Assembly (NCBI RefSeq): GCF_000711735.1
Contig: NZ_JONL01000010.1
Location: 1-64,000, forward strand
Direction: 5' to 3'
From: Maridesulfovibrio frigidus DSM 17176
GTDB taxonomy: Bacteria > Desulfobacterota > Desulfovibrionia > Desulfovibrionales > Desulfovibrionaceae
Length of the DNA: 64,000 nt
Below the pieces are notes generated by a model. The model ran no database searches, was not told the DNA's origin, and saw only the letters and a list, made by a program, of their open reading frames with translations. Shown here one piece after another: positions 1-8,463 of the stretch. Within the stretch, counting starts at the first letter, position 1, and each line of letters begins with the position of its first letter. Made by a program: the position numbers and the translations under genes.

Positions 1-1
1 C

Positions 2-301
2 CAAGGGAGTCAATATACAAGCTTTTCTTTTTCATCGGCTCTTCGCAGATCCGGCTGTATAAGCAGTATGAGTCGTAGGGGAAACTGTTGGGACAATGCA
101 GTAGCAGAGAATTTTTTCAGTAAACTGAAAAGGGAACGTGTTTATCGCACGACGTACAAAACTCGGGAACAAGCAAGGCAGGATATTTTTATCTACCTTG
201 AGATCTTCTACAACAGGAAACGAAGACATGCCGGCATCGGTTATGTTTCACCAGAACAATTTGAGCAGGAATATTACCGTAAACAAAAACTAGCTGCCTA
301 A
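2..301 (+). CDS. IS3-family transposase OrfB, C-terminal part
   Basis: This is the end of a DDE integrase-type transposase whose 5' part lies before the window; the frame is open from base 2. It carries the GSQYTS segment next to the second catalytic Asp of the IS3 family, then SMSRRGNCWDNAVAENFF, which holds the catalytic Glu in NAVAE, and the usual C-terminal YNRKRRHAGIGYVSPEQFE region. An ATG at 68 lies inside the conserved core and is not a true start. The enzyme would cut and join the ends of its own element. Whether the copy is intact cannot be seen. It marks the edge of an accessory region. Confidence 0.9.
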   Translation, partial: QGSQYTSFSFSSALRRSGCISSMSRRGNCWDNAVAENFFSKLKRERVYRTTYKTREQARQDIFIYLEIFYNRKRRHAGIGYVSPEQFEQEYYRKQKLAA

Positions 302-307
302 CCTAAA

Positions 308-333
308 ACGGACTGTCCGTTATTTATGTAGCA
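308..333 (+). repeat. Probable right terminal end of the IS3-family element
   Basis: Seven bases after the transposase stop lies ACGGACTGTCCGTTATTTAT followed by GTAGCA. Its reverse complement starts with TG and ends in GGACAGTCC, which resembles IS3-family terminal inverted repeats. The matching left end is outside the window, so the boundary is approximate. Confidence 0.5.
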
Positions 334-388
334 TTTCAGACATCTAAAAAGAGATTTCATGTCCAGCCTATATCTATATGGTTGAAGC

Positions 389-616
389 TCAATAATCGAA
401 AGTGTGATATGGCTGCCCGCTACCGTGACTTATTTTTCCATGCATTGCCCGCCATGATTTTTTCGCTTCAAGCATTTCATTGAATTCTAACTTAGAAAGC
501 CATTCGCCGTATCTGTTTTTGTACTGCAAGTGTGTAAGCGGCTTGTGGTTTGAGAACACTCTATCAAGAATCGTGAAGCAAATTCGTTTAGTATTTAAGT
601 GGAAAACCGTGGAGGA
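389..616 (-). pseudogene. Unrecognised gene remnant, C-terminal fragment of about 75 codons
   Basis: On the minus strand a frame is open from a stop at 617-619 to TGA at 389-391. It has no ATG; a GTG part-way in is the only usual start. The translation has ordinary protein composition, with segments such as NRYGEWLSKLEFNEML and KKSWRAMHGKISHGSG and an end at FDY. It reads like the tail of a real protein cut off upstream, which fits its place beside an insertion element. No family was recognised, and it could be a chance open frame. Confidence 0.3.
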
Positions 617-932
617 TTAGTGTGTCTGTTTTATATAGTTTATATGATTAAGATATAGACATATACGCTTGATTAAAATAGAGTATACGTGTCATTGAGT
701 TGTGTGAACTTTTGTTAATTCATGCCTATGTGGGTTATCTGTGTCAACTTTTTGTAGCATAATTTATGGCACAAATGAGATTTATATTAATATAAATTGT
801 CGTATTGTATACTGTTTTTTAAGTATGATATGATATTAATATTTCCTAATTATTGTGTAATATGGGATTTCAAGATCATTATCTGATGCATAACAGTAAT
901 GTAGTAAATATTAGTCATAAGAAGGGGGGGGG
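617..932. other. AT-rich intergenic region before the three-gene unit
   Basis: This stretch of about 315 bases is very AT-rich and has no supported gene. It must contain the promoter of the unit starting at 933, but several TATAAT-like and TATATT-like hexamers occur and none has a clear -35 partner, so no promoter is called. Confidence 0.5.
924..932 (+). repeat. G9 homopolymer directly before a start codon
   Basis: Nine consecutive G residues follow AAGAA and abut the ATG at 933. The tract serves as or overlaps the Shine-Dalgarno region. Runs of this length are prone to slipped-strand length change, which would alter the spacing to the start codon. Confidence 0.8.
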
Positions 933-1865
933 ATGTTTAGAGTTTATTTTAAAGTATTAATTATATTTTTATTATGTACTTCGATATTAAATTGTAGCCT
1001 ATTTAGTAATAATAGCGTTCGTACAGATCCAAATTCGAAGCAGACTGAGGGGCAGGAATTTGAATGGAATGATAAGAGTTCAATTAAAGACGGTTCTGAC
1101 ACAAGTTCAGATAGGCTCACCCGAAGTGATAAAGTAAAGTTGGAAGCTCGCGAAAGTAGGATTAATAACCAAATTAGTTATTATGATCTTAGCAGTCATA
1201 CTTCGGTTGACCGTTTTCAAATTGATAAACGATTACCGAGCGGAACAACAAAAGCTATTCCTATCGTTAGGGTGCGATTTTCACAGTTAGCTTTTTTTGA
1301 TTCTGACTCTGACAAACTTGAAATAGAGGCAGAGAAAATTATCCAACTAGTTGCTAAAATAATGCAGCAGGAAGATGCTGACACTCAACTGCTTCTCCTA
1401 GGACATACTGATAGTGAAGGTTCTCCGGAACATAATATGGATTTATCGCGCCGCCGAGCTGTTAATGTTCTAAAAGCATTACGGAAACAAGGGGTTGCTA
1501 ATAATCAAATGTCCACGATGGCAATTGGTGAAAGTCAGCCTATTTCTTCTAATAAAATATCTGCAGGAAGATCCCTTAATCGAAGGGTTGAATTTATAAT
1601 ATCAGATGATAGAGACGCTAATCGTTATTTTGTAAATGAAGCTGATTTTTGTGAAAGCTGCCTTGATGATCATACGCACAATCCGCAAGTAAAAAAAGAT
1701 GTTAGAAAACCAATCCGAGAACTTGAGGTTCTTAGACTTCCTGAAATAGACATTGAAGTAGAACCGGAAGTGGATGCAAGGCTTAATGCTAATGCGACTG
1801 CTGAAAGGCCTAGAATCGAAACGTATAAGGACAAGCCTGTAATTATAAAGACTTATAAGGAGTGA
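933..1865 (+). CDS. OmpA-domain cell-envelope protein, probable lipoprotein
   Basis: A 310-residue exported protein. Residues 4-20 form a hydrophobic signal followed by Cys21, but the -1 residue is Asn, so the lipobox is imperfect. Residues about 113-225 form an OmpA/MotB-type peptidoglycan-binding domain with FFDSDSDKL, GHTDSEGS (157-164), LSRRRAVNVL and the closing NRRVEF. Residues 25-110 are polar and probably a linker, and the 85-residue tail has no recognised domain. It should anchor to peptidoglycan in the periplasm. It is the first gene of a three-gene unit; its TGA at 1863-1865 lies between the next gene's ribosome site and start. Confidence is high for the domain and low for the role. 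Confidence 0.85.
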   Translation: MFRVYFKVLIIFLLCTSILNCSLFSNNSVRTDPNSKQTEGQEFEWNDKSSIKDGSDTSSDRLTRSDKVKLEARESRINNQISYYDLSSHTSVDRFQIDKRLPSGTTKAIPIVRVRFSQLAFFDSDSDKLEIEAEKIIQLVAKIMQQEDADTQLLLLGHTDSEGSPEHNMDLSRRRAVNVLKALRKQGVANNQMSTMAIGESQPISSNKISAGRSLNRRVEFIISDDRDANRYFVNEADFCESCLDDHTHNPQVKKDVRKPIRELEVLRLPEIDIEVEPEVDARLNANATAERPRIETYKDKPVIIKTYKE

Positions 1866-1867
1866 AC

Positions 1868-3199
1868 ATGAATGAAAGAAGTAGAGTCGAATCACATATA
1901 AGAGACTCTTTTAATGCTTGCAAGGGATGGAGTTATCCTTCTCCTCACAGTATAAATGAAAAAATACTTGAAGCGGCCAATAAGGAAGCTTCTGAAAATA
2001 ATATTTTTTGTGATGATTTTGGATTGACTAAAGGCATGAGCGAAGTTTGTTCGCAGTTTGCTAAAGAATCACTTCATAATTTTAATGTCTGTTATTGCGA
2101 GTTTATGACAGCTTGTGCTCCTCATATTAAGAAGATTAAAAAATACAGCGAATTGGAAGTTCGTTATCAACAAATTGATGATGGAATTGATGGTAAAATT
2201 AGTGATGAAAAAGCTGGTATTACTTCAACCAATAAATATGTCGAGATGAATAAAGAGTTAGAAGAAGCTCGCGAAAGATATAAAAGGATCCGATATAAAG
2301 AAGGTAATCGTGACGTTGGTCTTCGTCCGCTTTGGTTATATCTTCTTGTTTTAGCCGTGTTGGGGGTTGGAGAAATTTTTCTAAATTACGAATTTATTTT
2401 CGATTTTATGGAAATTCCCGCTTTTGCTTTTTCTGGAGCGGCCATTGTCGGTTTTTTAATGGCGTGGGCTTCTCATGAGCATGGAATAGCTCTTAAACAA
2501 TATAGTCATTATTTTGGAAAGCATGTTCAGCCTGAGGATAAGACGTCGCTAGGATGGAAATTTTTTGTTGCATCATCTTTTTTGTTTTTAACTTTTGTCG
2601 GACTTTATTTTGTTCGCTTCATTGCAGTAGCTAACGCTCAAGCGAGTGTCCAAGCTGCAGCAGGTATTGATATTTTAAATCTAGGAAGTCTTGAATTGCA
2701 TGGTGTAGGTCCACATGCATCAGCTTTGACTAGTTTAATGTTCAATCTTGCTGTGTGGGGTAGTGGGGTTTGTGTCTCATATTATTTTCATGATAAAAAT
2801 CCGGATTATATTGACGCTGCAAAGCAAAAAAAACGTGCTGAACATAAATTTTGTAAGTTAACAAAGCGTCATGACGCAAATATCAAAGCATATAATGCTA
2901 GCCGCAGCGTTGAGAAAGATAATGTTGAGAATGAACTTTTAGCTCTTAATGAAGATCTTGGTGAGCATTTAGACTTGTACAATACATTGCAAGACCACAG
3001 ACTTAAAATAATTAAGGGAATTACTAACGTTACGAATCAAACTTTAACCATATATCAAAGAGCTTTGATTGGAATTCTGAAGCAAAATGAGAATACTAAT
3101 ATTTACGCTGCTAATGGCGAGATAATATCACGGCAACATTTAGTAAAACATCCTTTTCGTGTTGATGAGGATTATGTCGTTAATTTAATTAACTGGTAG
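1868..3199 (+). CDS. Four-helix inner-membrane protein with flanking coiled coils, unknown function
   Basis: A 443-residue protein of no recognised family. The start is ATG 1868 because AAGGAG lies five bases before it; the GTG at 1862 overlaps that ribosome site. A soluble N-terminal part (1-150) contains a charged helical stretch at about 88-145. Four predicted membrane helices follow at about 155-174, 183-201, 231-253 and 285-306, then a charged helical C-terminal region (about 312-390) and a 50-residue tail. The HEH at 203-205, just after helix 2, is notable but not a known motif. Its position between an OmpA-domain protein and a secreted protein suggests the membrane part of an envelope-spanning complex; that is inference. 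Confidence 0.7.
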   Translation: MNERSRVESHIRDSFNACKGWSYPSPHSINEKILEAANKEASENNIFCDDFGLTKGMSEVCSQFAKESLHNFNVCYCEFMTACAPHIKKIKKYSELEVRYQQIDDGIDGKISDEKAGITSTNKYVEMNKELEEARERYKRIRYKEGNRDVGLRPLWLYLLVLAVLGVGEIFLNYEFIFDFMEIPAFAFSGAAIVGFLMAWASHEHGIALKQYSHYFGKHVQPEDKTSLGWKFFVASSFLFLTFVGLYFVRFIAVANAQASVQAAAGIDILNLGSLELHGVGPHASALTSLMFNLAVWGSGVCVSYYFHDKNPDYIDAAKQKKRAEHKFCKLTKRHDANIKAYNASRSVEKDNVENELLALNEDLGEHLDLYNTLQDHRLKIIKGITNVTNQTLTIYQRALIGILKQNENTNIYAANGEIISRQHLVKHPFRVDEDYVVNLINW

Positions 3200-3204
3200 G
3201 AAAT

Positions 3205-4287
3205 ATGATAATAAGAACAATTTTTATTACACTAATTTTGAGCTTGTCTGTAGTCTCTTCGGCATTCGCTTTTCTTGGTTCAAGTCTTCCTGATATAGCT
3301 AAATTTAATGGTAAAAATAACTTCAGGCAGACAGTTGTCTATATAGACCAAAGTGTGATGCGTGAAGGTGAAACATCATGGGCTAAAAGAATCGCCACAA
3401 AGTTAGAAGTTTCACTTATGCCTGCTGAAAAAGTTACCATAATGCTAATGGACGCTGAACGTTATAATGTTAAGGAAATTTGGTCTGGAGCGTGGCCCGG
3501 ATATACCGCAGCAGAGGTACGCGAAATTAAGGATAATAGAGGGATTGGGAGTTTCTTTAGCAAAGATCCACTTGATACCCTCACTGAAGAACGCGCCTTT
3601 TTTAAAACAAGATTAGGATCCTCTTTGGGGCAAATTTATTCCAAAAGAGACGCTTCTACCAATGAACCCAAAAATATTATGTTCACCTTAGCCTCAGATG
3701 AAGCCCGTTTTAACCAGATAGGCATGGTTACGAGGGTAATTCTTTATTCTGATATGGAATGTGAAATGAAAGTTAAAGATTTATCGGTAGATTTCTCAAA
3801 TGCTATATTCTACGTGTTTGGAATAAATTCAAAACAATTAGTTCAAAAAAAAGAGTGGGGGAAAACTTTGCTCAGTGCTAATGGATTATTAGCATCATTT
3901 AGCAAAGATTTATCCTTGCCGGCAGGTTCCCCACAAAAAGTTTATCACTACTCAATTGAATATACTAATTTAGTAGATAATGTGATGTTGGGTGATATGA
4001 TTCTTATGGTAAAACAAGATGGAAAGATGTGTGACAGCTATATCAATATGCGGAGTGTTTCTTCTCCTCGAGCTTCTTTACTTACAGGATTTGTGGACGA
4101 ATCTAGAGAAAATATCCAAGTTAAGGCTAAGAGTGTTGGCAAATTAACATCTCTGGTTAAAGGTGAGATTGTTGAACTTACTGGAAAAGGAGTTCTTACA
4201 GGTTTTATAGGACATCCTGAATTCAATGCAGAAAATAATCAGCCCGCAGTTTTTAAAGTCACGGCTACCACTCAATCCTATAGGTAG
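3205..4287 (+). CDS. Secreted protein with possible VWA-like core, third gene of the unit
   Basis: A 360-residue protein with a clear signal peptide (1-22, cleavage after AFA). The mature part starts with an alpha/beta pattern: the strand TVVYIDQSVM (43-52, Asp48), a helix, the strand KVTIMLMDAE, and later the strand MVTRVILYSDMECE (174-187, Asp183). Strand-Asp patterns of this kind are seen in von Willebrand A-type folds, but the full DxSxS metal motif is not present, so the assignment is tentative. The C-terminal third is beta-rich. It starts five bases after the preceding stop, and the strong hairpin downstream ends the unit. Likely periplasmic; function unknown. Confidence 0.7.
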   Translation: MIIRTIFITLILSLSVVSSAFAFLGSSLPDIAKFNGKNNFRQTVVYIDQSVMREGETSWAKRIATKLEVSLMPAEKVTIMLMDAERYNVKEIWSGAWPGYTAAEVREIKDNRGIGSFFSKDPLDTLTEERAFFKTRLGSSLGQIYSKRDASTNEPKNIMFTLASDEARFNQIGMVTRVILYSDMECEMKVKDLSVDFSNAIFYVFGINSKQLVQKKEWGKTLLSANGLLASFSKDLSLPAGSPQKVYHYSIEYTNLVDNVMLGDMILMVKQDGKMCDSYINMRSVSSPRASLLTGFVDESRENIQVKAKSVGKLTSLVKGEIVELTGKGVLTGFIGHPEFNAENNQPAVFKVTATTQSYR

Positions 4288-4326
4288 ATTTATTCCTTAG
4301 CAAATAAACCATTCCCAAAGAACCAC

Positions 4327-4382
4327 CTCGATTATTATGATTGTCCCAAATTGAAGGGCAATCGTAATAATCGAGTTTTTTT
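4327..4382 (+). terminator. Strong intrinsic terminator after the three-gene unit
   Basis: A near-perfect inverted repeat of about 20 bases (CTCGATTATTATGATTG-CCC against GGGCAATCGTAATAATCGAG) is followed by seven T. It ends the unit that starts at 933. Confidence 0.9.
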
Positions 4383-4624
4383 ATGCTTCATAACTGGTTG
4401 GGCTTCTCTTATTGTTCAAGAGCCAAAGATAGTCTGTTGCAGGGATTATCCCGAAACTCTTTTTTGATAATAACCACAAGAACATTCTTGCCCTTCTGAC
4501 TGAATTGAAGCAAGAGCAGTCCTGCGCATTTAAATTTAGAATTATTGCTTCTAGTTGGAAAAGTCATAGCCACAGAAAATGAATTACCTCGTATAATATG
4601 GATTGAGCTACAATAGGAGCATTT
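4383..4624 (+). other. Intergenic region with a possible gene remnant
   Basis: Between the terminator and the helicase gene, a start-less plus-strand frame is open from 4433 to TGA at 4580-4582. It encodes segments such as DNNHKNILALLTELKQEQS, which look protein-like. It may be debris of a gene formerly upstream of the helicase, or chance. Nothing else was recognised here apart from AGGAG before the helicase start. Confidence 0.25.
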
Positions 4625-5971
4625 ATGCTGATTAATATATCAAAGGACTTGACCTTAAGCGATATTCCTTCTGCGTTGGTGGATGAAATAAAAGAGTCCT
4701 TAACCCTGATGAATCCTGCGTTTGTAAATGCCATGAAGTACGGACGTAACGCTAGACGTATTAAAAAGCACATCAAGATGTACACAGGCGATAGCAAAGG
4801 GCGTCTGCATTGTCCGCGAGGGTTCGGGATTGAGCTTCATAAGCTTGCTAAAGAAGCAGGTGAAGACATTATATATGAAGATAATAGACGTGAACTTGAA
4901 CCCGTGGATTTTGTGTTCAAAGGAGAACTACGGCCCTATCAACAGGAAGCCCTTCAATCTTTTTCCCTGCCGACCCAAGGTGTTCTTGAAGCTGGAACTG
5001 GGGCTGGGAAAACCATTATGGCTCTGGCCTTGATTGCCGAGCGCAAGCAGCCTTGTCTTGTGATCGTCCACACAAAGGAACTGCTTCTGCAATGGGTAGA
5101 GAGGGCGCGTCAATTTTTAGGTATCGAAGTCGGACAGGTGGGCAACGGTAAGTTTAATATTCAACCTTTCACAGTTGCTACGATTCAGACAGCTCGGAAT
5201 CGTTTAGAAAAGCTGACTCCGGTTTTCGGCCATGTAGTGGTTGATGAATGCCACCGGGCTCCCGCTAGTACCTTTCAGGAGGTTGTTACCTCTTTTGATG
5301 CAAAGTACCTGACTGGCCTTTCAGCTACGCCATATCGGAACGACGGTCTCGACCGTATGATAGACATGAGTCTTGGAAATGTTGTTCACCGGGTTGATCC
5401 TGAATTGCTTAGAGAGACAGGCGCAATTCTCAAGCCGGAAATACACACAGTTAATACTGCCTTCTCCTTTGTTGGTGATCCTTCAAATCAATATCCTCTA
5501 ATGATGACAGCTATTGCTGAGGACTATGATCGCAACAGTCTAATAGCAGGTTGCGTGATTGGAGAACTTGAGCAGAATTCGGGGACCCTTTTGCTTGTTG
5601 CGGACAGAACTGCGCATCTTGACGCATTGGCTGGCATTTTAGAAGTTCAGGGTGTAAGTGTTTCCGTTCTGACCGGAAAAACTCCTGCAGGTGAACGAGA
5701 GGCGATTGTTGAGAATCTTAATGCTGGAAAAATTAAAGTACTGGCAAGCACAGCGTCACTCATAGGCGAAGGGTTTGATTGTTCCGGTTTATCTACTTTG
5801 TTCCTTTGTTCTCCGATCAAATCAAAAGGCAGGCTCGTGCAGATTATAGGTCGTATTTTAAGACCGGCTGACGGTAAGCGGCCACGGCTCTATGACTTCA
5901 TTGACGCCAAAGTGGGAGTGCTCAAGTACAGTGCTGAAATTAGACAGAATATTTATGAAGAAATAGTTTAG
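4625..5971 (+). CDS. Superfamily 2 DNA helicase, UvsW/TOTE-helicase-like
   Basis: A 448-residue ATP-dependent helicase. It has Walker A GTGAGKT (124-130), a DEAH-box variant DECH (207-210), motif III SATPYR (233-238) and motif VI QIIGRILRP (406-414). An N-terminal region of about 90 residues, with RRIKKHIKMYTGD and CPRGFGIEL, matches the small DNA-binding domain before phage UvsW-like and TOTE-system helicases. TOTE proteins usually carry or neighbour a primase, and none is seen here. AGGAG sits ahead of ATG 4625. It is a single-gene unit bounded by terminators. Its likely role is branched-DNA remodelling in repair or conflict; the substrate is unknown. Confidence 0.85.
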   Translation: MLINISKDLTLSDIPSALVDEIKESLTLMNPAFVNAMKYGRNARRIKKHIKMYTGDSKGRLHCPRGFGIELHKLAKEAGEDIIYEDNRRELEPVDFVFKGELRPYQQEALQSFSLPTQGVLEAGTGAGKTIMALALIAERKQPCLVIVHTKELLLQWVERARQFLGIEVGQVGNGKFNIQPFTVATIQTARNRLEKLTPVFGHVVVDECHRAPASTFQEVVTSFDAKYLTGLSATPYRNDGLDRMIDMSLGNVVHRVDPELLRETGAILKPEIHTVNTAFSFVGDPSNQYPLMMTAIAEDYDRNSLIAGCVIGELEQNSGTLLLVADRTAHLDALAGILEVQGVSVSVLTGKTPAGEREAIVENLNAGKIKVLASTASLIGEGFDCSGLSTLFLCSPIKSKGRLVQIIGRILRPADGKRPRLYDFIDAKVGVLKYSAEIRQNIYEEIV

Positions 5972-5992
5972 GATTAATTTTAGAATTTAGTT

Positions 5993-6031
5993 CGCCCGCT
6001 ACCAAAAATTTTTGATAGCGGGCGTTTTTTT
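5993..6031 (+). terminator. Intrinsic terminator after the helicase gene
   Basis: CGCCCGCTACC and GATAGCGGGCG pair around an AAAAATTTTT centre, followed by seven T. It lies between convergent genes and may also end the minus-strand kinase transcript. Confidence 0.9.
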
Positions 6032-6054
6032 GTAAGGACTTACATATTACGAAG

Positions 6055-8403
6055 CTAAACCTCTGATGGTTCAACAGGTAAACGAATTGTGAAAGTGGTT
6101 CCTGATCCTATTTCTGATTGGACATTTAGTGAGCCTTTGTGGTGATTAACGATTGAAAGGGCTATCGAGAGTCCTTGTCCTGTACCCATGCCGATTTCTT
6201 TCGTGGTGTAGAAGGGGTCGAATATATTTTTTAAAACATCGTCAGACATGCCACATCCTGTGTCAGAAATTTCACACACAATATACTGGCTTTCCTCATA
6301 TGTTTTAATATCTATAATACCTTTCGTACTTGTTTCTTTGAAACTAGCTTCTATTGCATGGCTGGCATTAACTATTAAATTTAAGATAACTTGAGATAGT
6401 TTGCTTGGAATACAGGTTATCATCATAAGGTCTTCGCTGGGTTCGAAATTGACATCCGCATGGAACTTCCATTCATTCTGGGTTAGCATAATAACTGTTT
6501 GTATTAGCTCATTAAAATCCGTAGTTTGAATCTCGCCTTGTGACGGGTGGGCAAGTCTTTTCATGGCCTTAACAATGGCATTAATGTTATTTGTTCCCGC
6601 AATAGAGTCTTTCGCCGCTTCATGAATTTCCTGAACCAATAATGAGCTCTCATGGTCATTCAGGTCTTTGATTTCTGTAATCGCTTCGCTGATGAAACTC
6701 AGGTTTACATTGATGTATTGTAGTGGAGTATTAATTTCGTGAGCCACGCCAGCGGCCAATGAACCTATAGCTTCCAATTTTTGCGCTTGAGACAATTCTT
6801 TTTCGAGATTTCGTTTTTCCGTTCTGTCGACGATAGTCACAATCACCCGCTCAAGAGTTTCTTCATATCCGGCTAGCACATCTATGTATACGAGAATACC
6901 CAGCGTCTTGCCGGTGAGAGTTTTTATTTCTCCATCGACCATTAGATGTCTTTTACCTTGAGCTAAGGACGCCACTTCAAGTCCGAATACTTCCCATGAC
7001 CTTTTCGAGAATGTTTTTGCAAGATTATCAAATAGCTCTTCTTTGGATTCTGCTTCATGAAGTACGAGGGTGGCTTTGTTTATGTCTACTATTTTTACTG
7101 CTTCAGCACAGTGTTGAAGTTCTTCTGGGTGTTTTTCAAAAAAATCAATCCAGTTTGTAACTCCTTTGTCCTTAAGTCTTTTAATGATCGGAACGAGTCC
7201 GCTCATATCTTCTTCCCATAATGATAGATGAGAGGACTCGAACAGACTTCTATACCGTTTTTCCTTTTCAGTTATCGTATTGATGAATACCGAACGTTTT
7301 TTCCAATACACAATAAAAGCAATAATTAAAATTAGGGCGCCAGTTAAGATAGAGGCAAGTATGTATTTTGCTGTAGGGTGTAGGTCAAAAAATGAGTTCG
7401 GTTTGTTGAAAATTACGGAGTTGACCGGGAGAAGATCTTCACTAATATTCCAGCGCTGTAGTTGTCGCCACTCGAATTGGTACTGTCCATAGTTTTTAAG
7501 CTCAGCAACGTGGGGCGGGGGAGTGCCCTTTGCAATGGAGGCCATGCTTCTAGCCGCTCTTCCTCCTACTATAGTCGCGGAGTCGATATAACCGCCAACA
7601 ATGCTGTTTCCTTGAAAATAGCTGCTTGCAATACCAAATACCGGAACTTTGGCCACCGCCCCAATTTTCATGACAACATCGTTTGAGGTGTAGTGCTCAT
7701 TTATTGAATCTCGGGCCATGGTAAGAAATAGAATCATGTTGCCAGTTGGAAGATTATGAACACGCTTTAGAAGATCGGCAAGTGGGATACCAATCCAGTA
7801 TTCGATGTTCACTCCCTTAAGGCGTGCCTTCATCTCTTCTTTGGCATGAGTTATGAGTCCTTCTGCGAATGAATCGCTACCTGCTATGACAATAATGCGA
7901 TTGGCATGCGGAAGCATCCGGACCATAGCTTTAGCCGTTCTGGTGGGGCATATTCTCGTGATGGTAGTGTATATGTTTTCTGGAGATTGTTCGATTTGTG
8001 ATTCATCTGCTTTGTCAAGATTGGTAACTATGACTGGAATGCCTGGAAATGTTTTTTGTATCATTTTTAAGCTAGAGACTTTGCGGCGAGTAAGGATGAA
8101 GTCTACTTTGCCGTTGTATCGTTTGTATAGAAGTTGACGCAGATCTATGTCTTGTAAAGCTTTTGTTGATATGTTTTCAATATGTAAATTGACGGTTGCG
8201 CCGAGCAATTTGGTCAATTCTACCTTGCACGATGTAAACATCTGAAGTTTCCAGTGAGTAAGTGATATTCCTTGATTTAGACATAAAACATTATAGCTCT
8301 TTTTTTCAATAGATTCAGAATCATGGGCAGCTGCAAAGACATGATTGGAGAGGAATAGACTGCAAAGAATAATCGATATGATAATATTATTTTTTGAACT
8401 CAA
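6055..8403 (-). CDS. Membrane sensor histidine kinase with ABC-type solute-binding sensor domain
   Basis: A 782-residue kinase starting at TTG 8403, with GAGGAG five bases ahead and no better ATG nearby. A signal peptide (1-25) leads to a periplasmic domain (about 35-330) resembling ABC-transporter substrate-binding proteins, with VDFILTRR and NRIIVIAGSDSFAEG strands. One membrane helix follows at 347-367, then a PAS-like region (about 380-525), a HisKA dimerisation helix with phospho-acceptor His555 in AGVAHEINTP, and an HATPase domain with N-box QVILNLIVNASHAI, G1 DTGCGMS and G2 GTGQGLSIA. It should autophosphorylate on binding a small molecule. It has no attached receiver; the regulator operon at 11820 is a plausible target. 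Confidence 0.92.
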   Translation of the reverse strand: MSSKNNIIISIILCSLFLSNHVFAAAHDSESIEKKSYNVLCLNQGISLTHWKLQMFTSCKVELTKLLGATVNLHIENISTKALQDIDLRQLLYKRYNGKVDFILTRRKVSSLKMIQKTFPGIPVIVTNLDKADESQIEQSPENIYTTITRICPTRTAKAMVRMLPHANRIIVIAGSDSFAEGLITHAKEEMKARLKGVNIEYWIGIPLADLLKRVHNLPTGNMILFLTMARDSINEHYTSNDVVMKIGAVAKVPVFGIASSYFQGNSIVGGYIDSATIVGGRAARSMASIAKGTPPPHVAELKNYGQYQFEWRQLQRWNISEDLLPVNSVIFNKPNSFFDLHPTAKYILASILTGALILIIAFIVYWKKRSVFINTITEKEKRYRSLFESSHLSLWEEDMSGLVPIIKRLKDKGVTNWIDFFEKHPEELQHCAEAVKIVDINKATLVLHEAESKEELFDNLAKTFSKRSWEVFGLEVASLAQGKRHLMVDGEIKTLTGKTLGILVYIDVLAGYEETLERVIVTIVDRTEKRNLEKELSQAQKLEAIGSLAAGVAHEINTPLQYINVNLSFISEAITEIKDLNDHESSLLVQEIHEAAKDSIAGTNNINAIVKAMKRLAHPSQGEIQTTDFNELIQTVIMLTQNEWKFHADVNFEPSEDLMMITCIPSKLSQVILNLIVNASHAIEASFKETSTKGIIDIKTYEESQYIVCEISDTGCGMSDDVLKNIFDPFYTTKEIGMGTGQGLSIALSIVNHHKGSLNVQSEIGSGTTFTIRLPVEPSEV

Positions 8404-8463
8404 AACTACTCCTCAAGAATTTGTTTATCTGAACAATGATTAACCTATTTTTAATGAGAAAAT

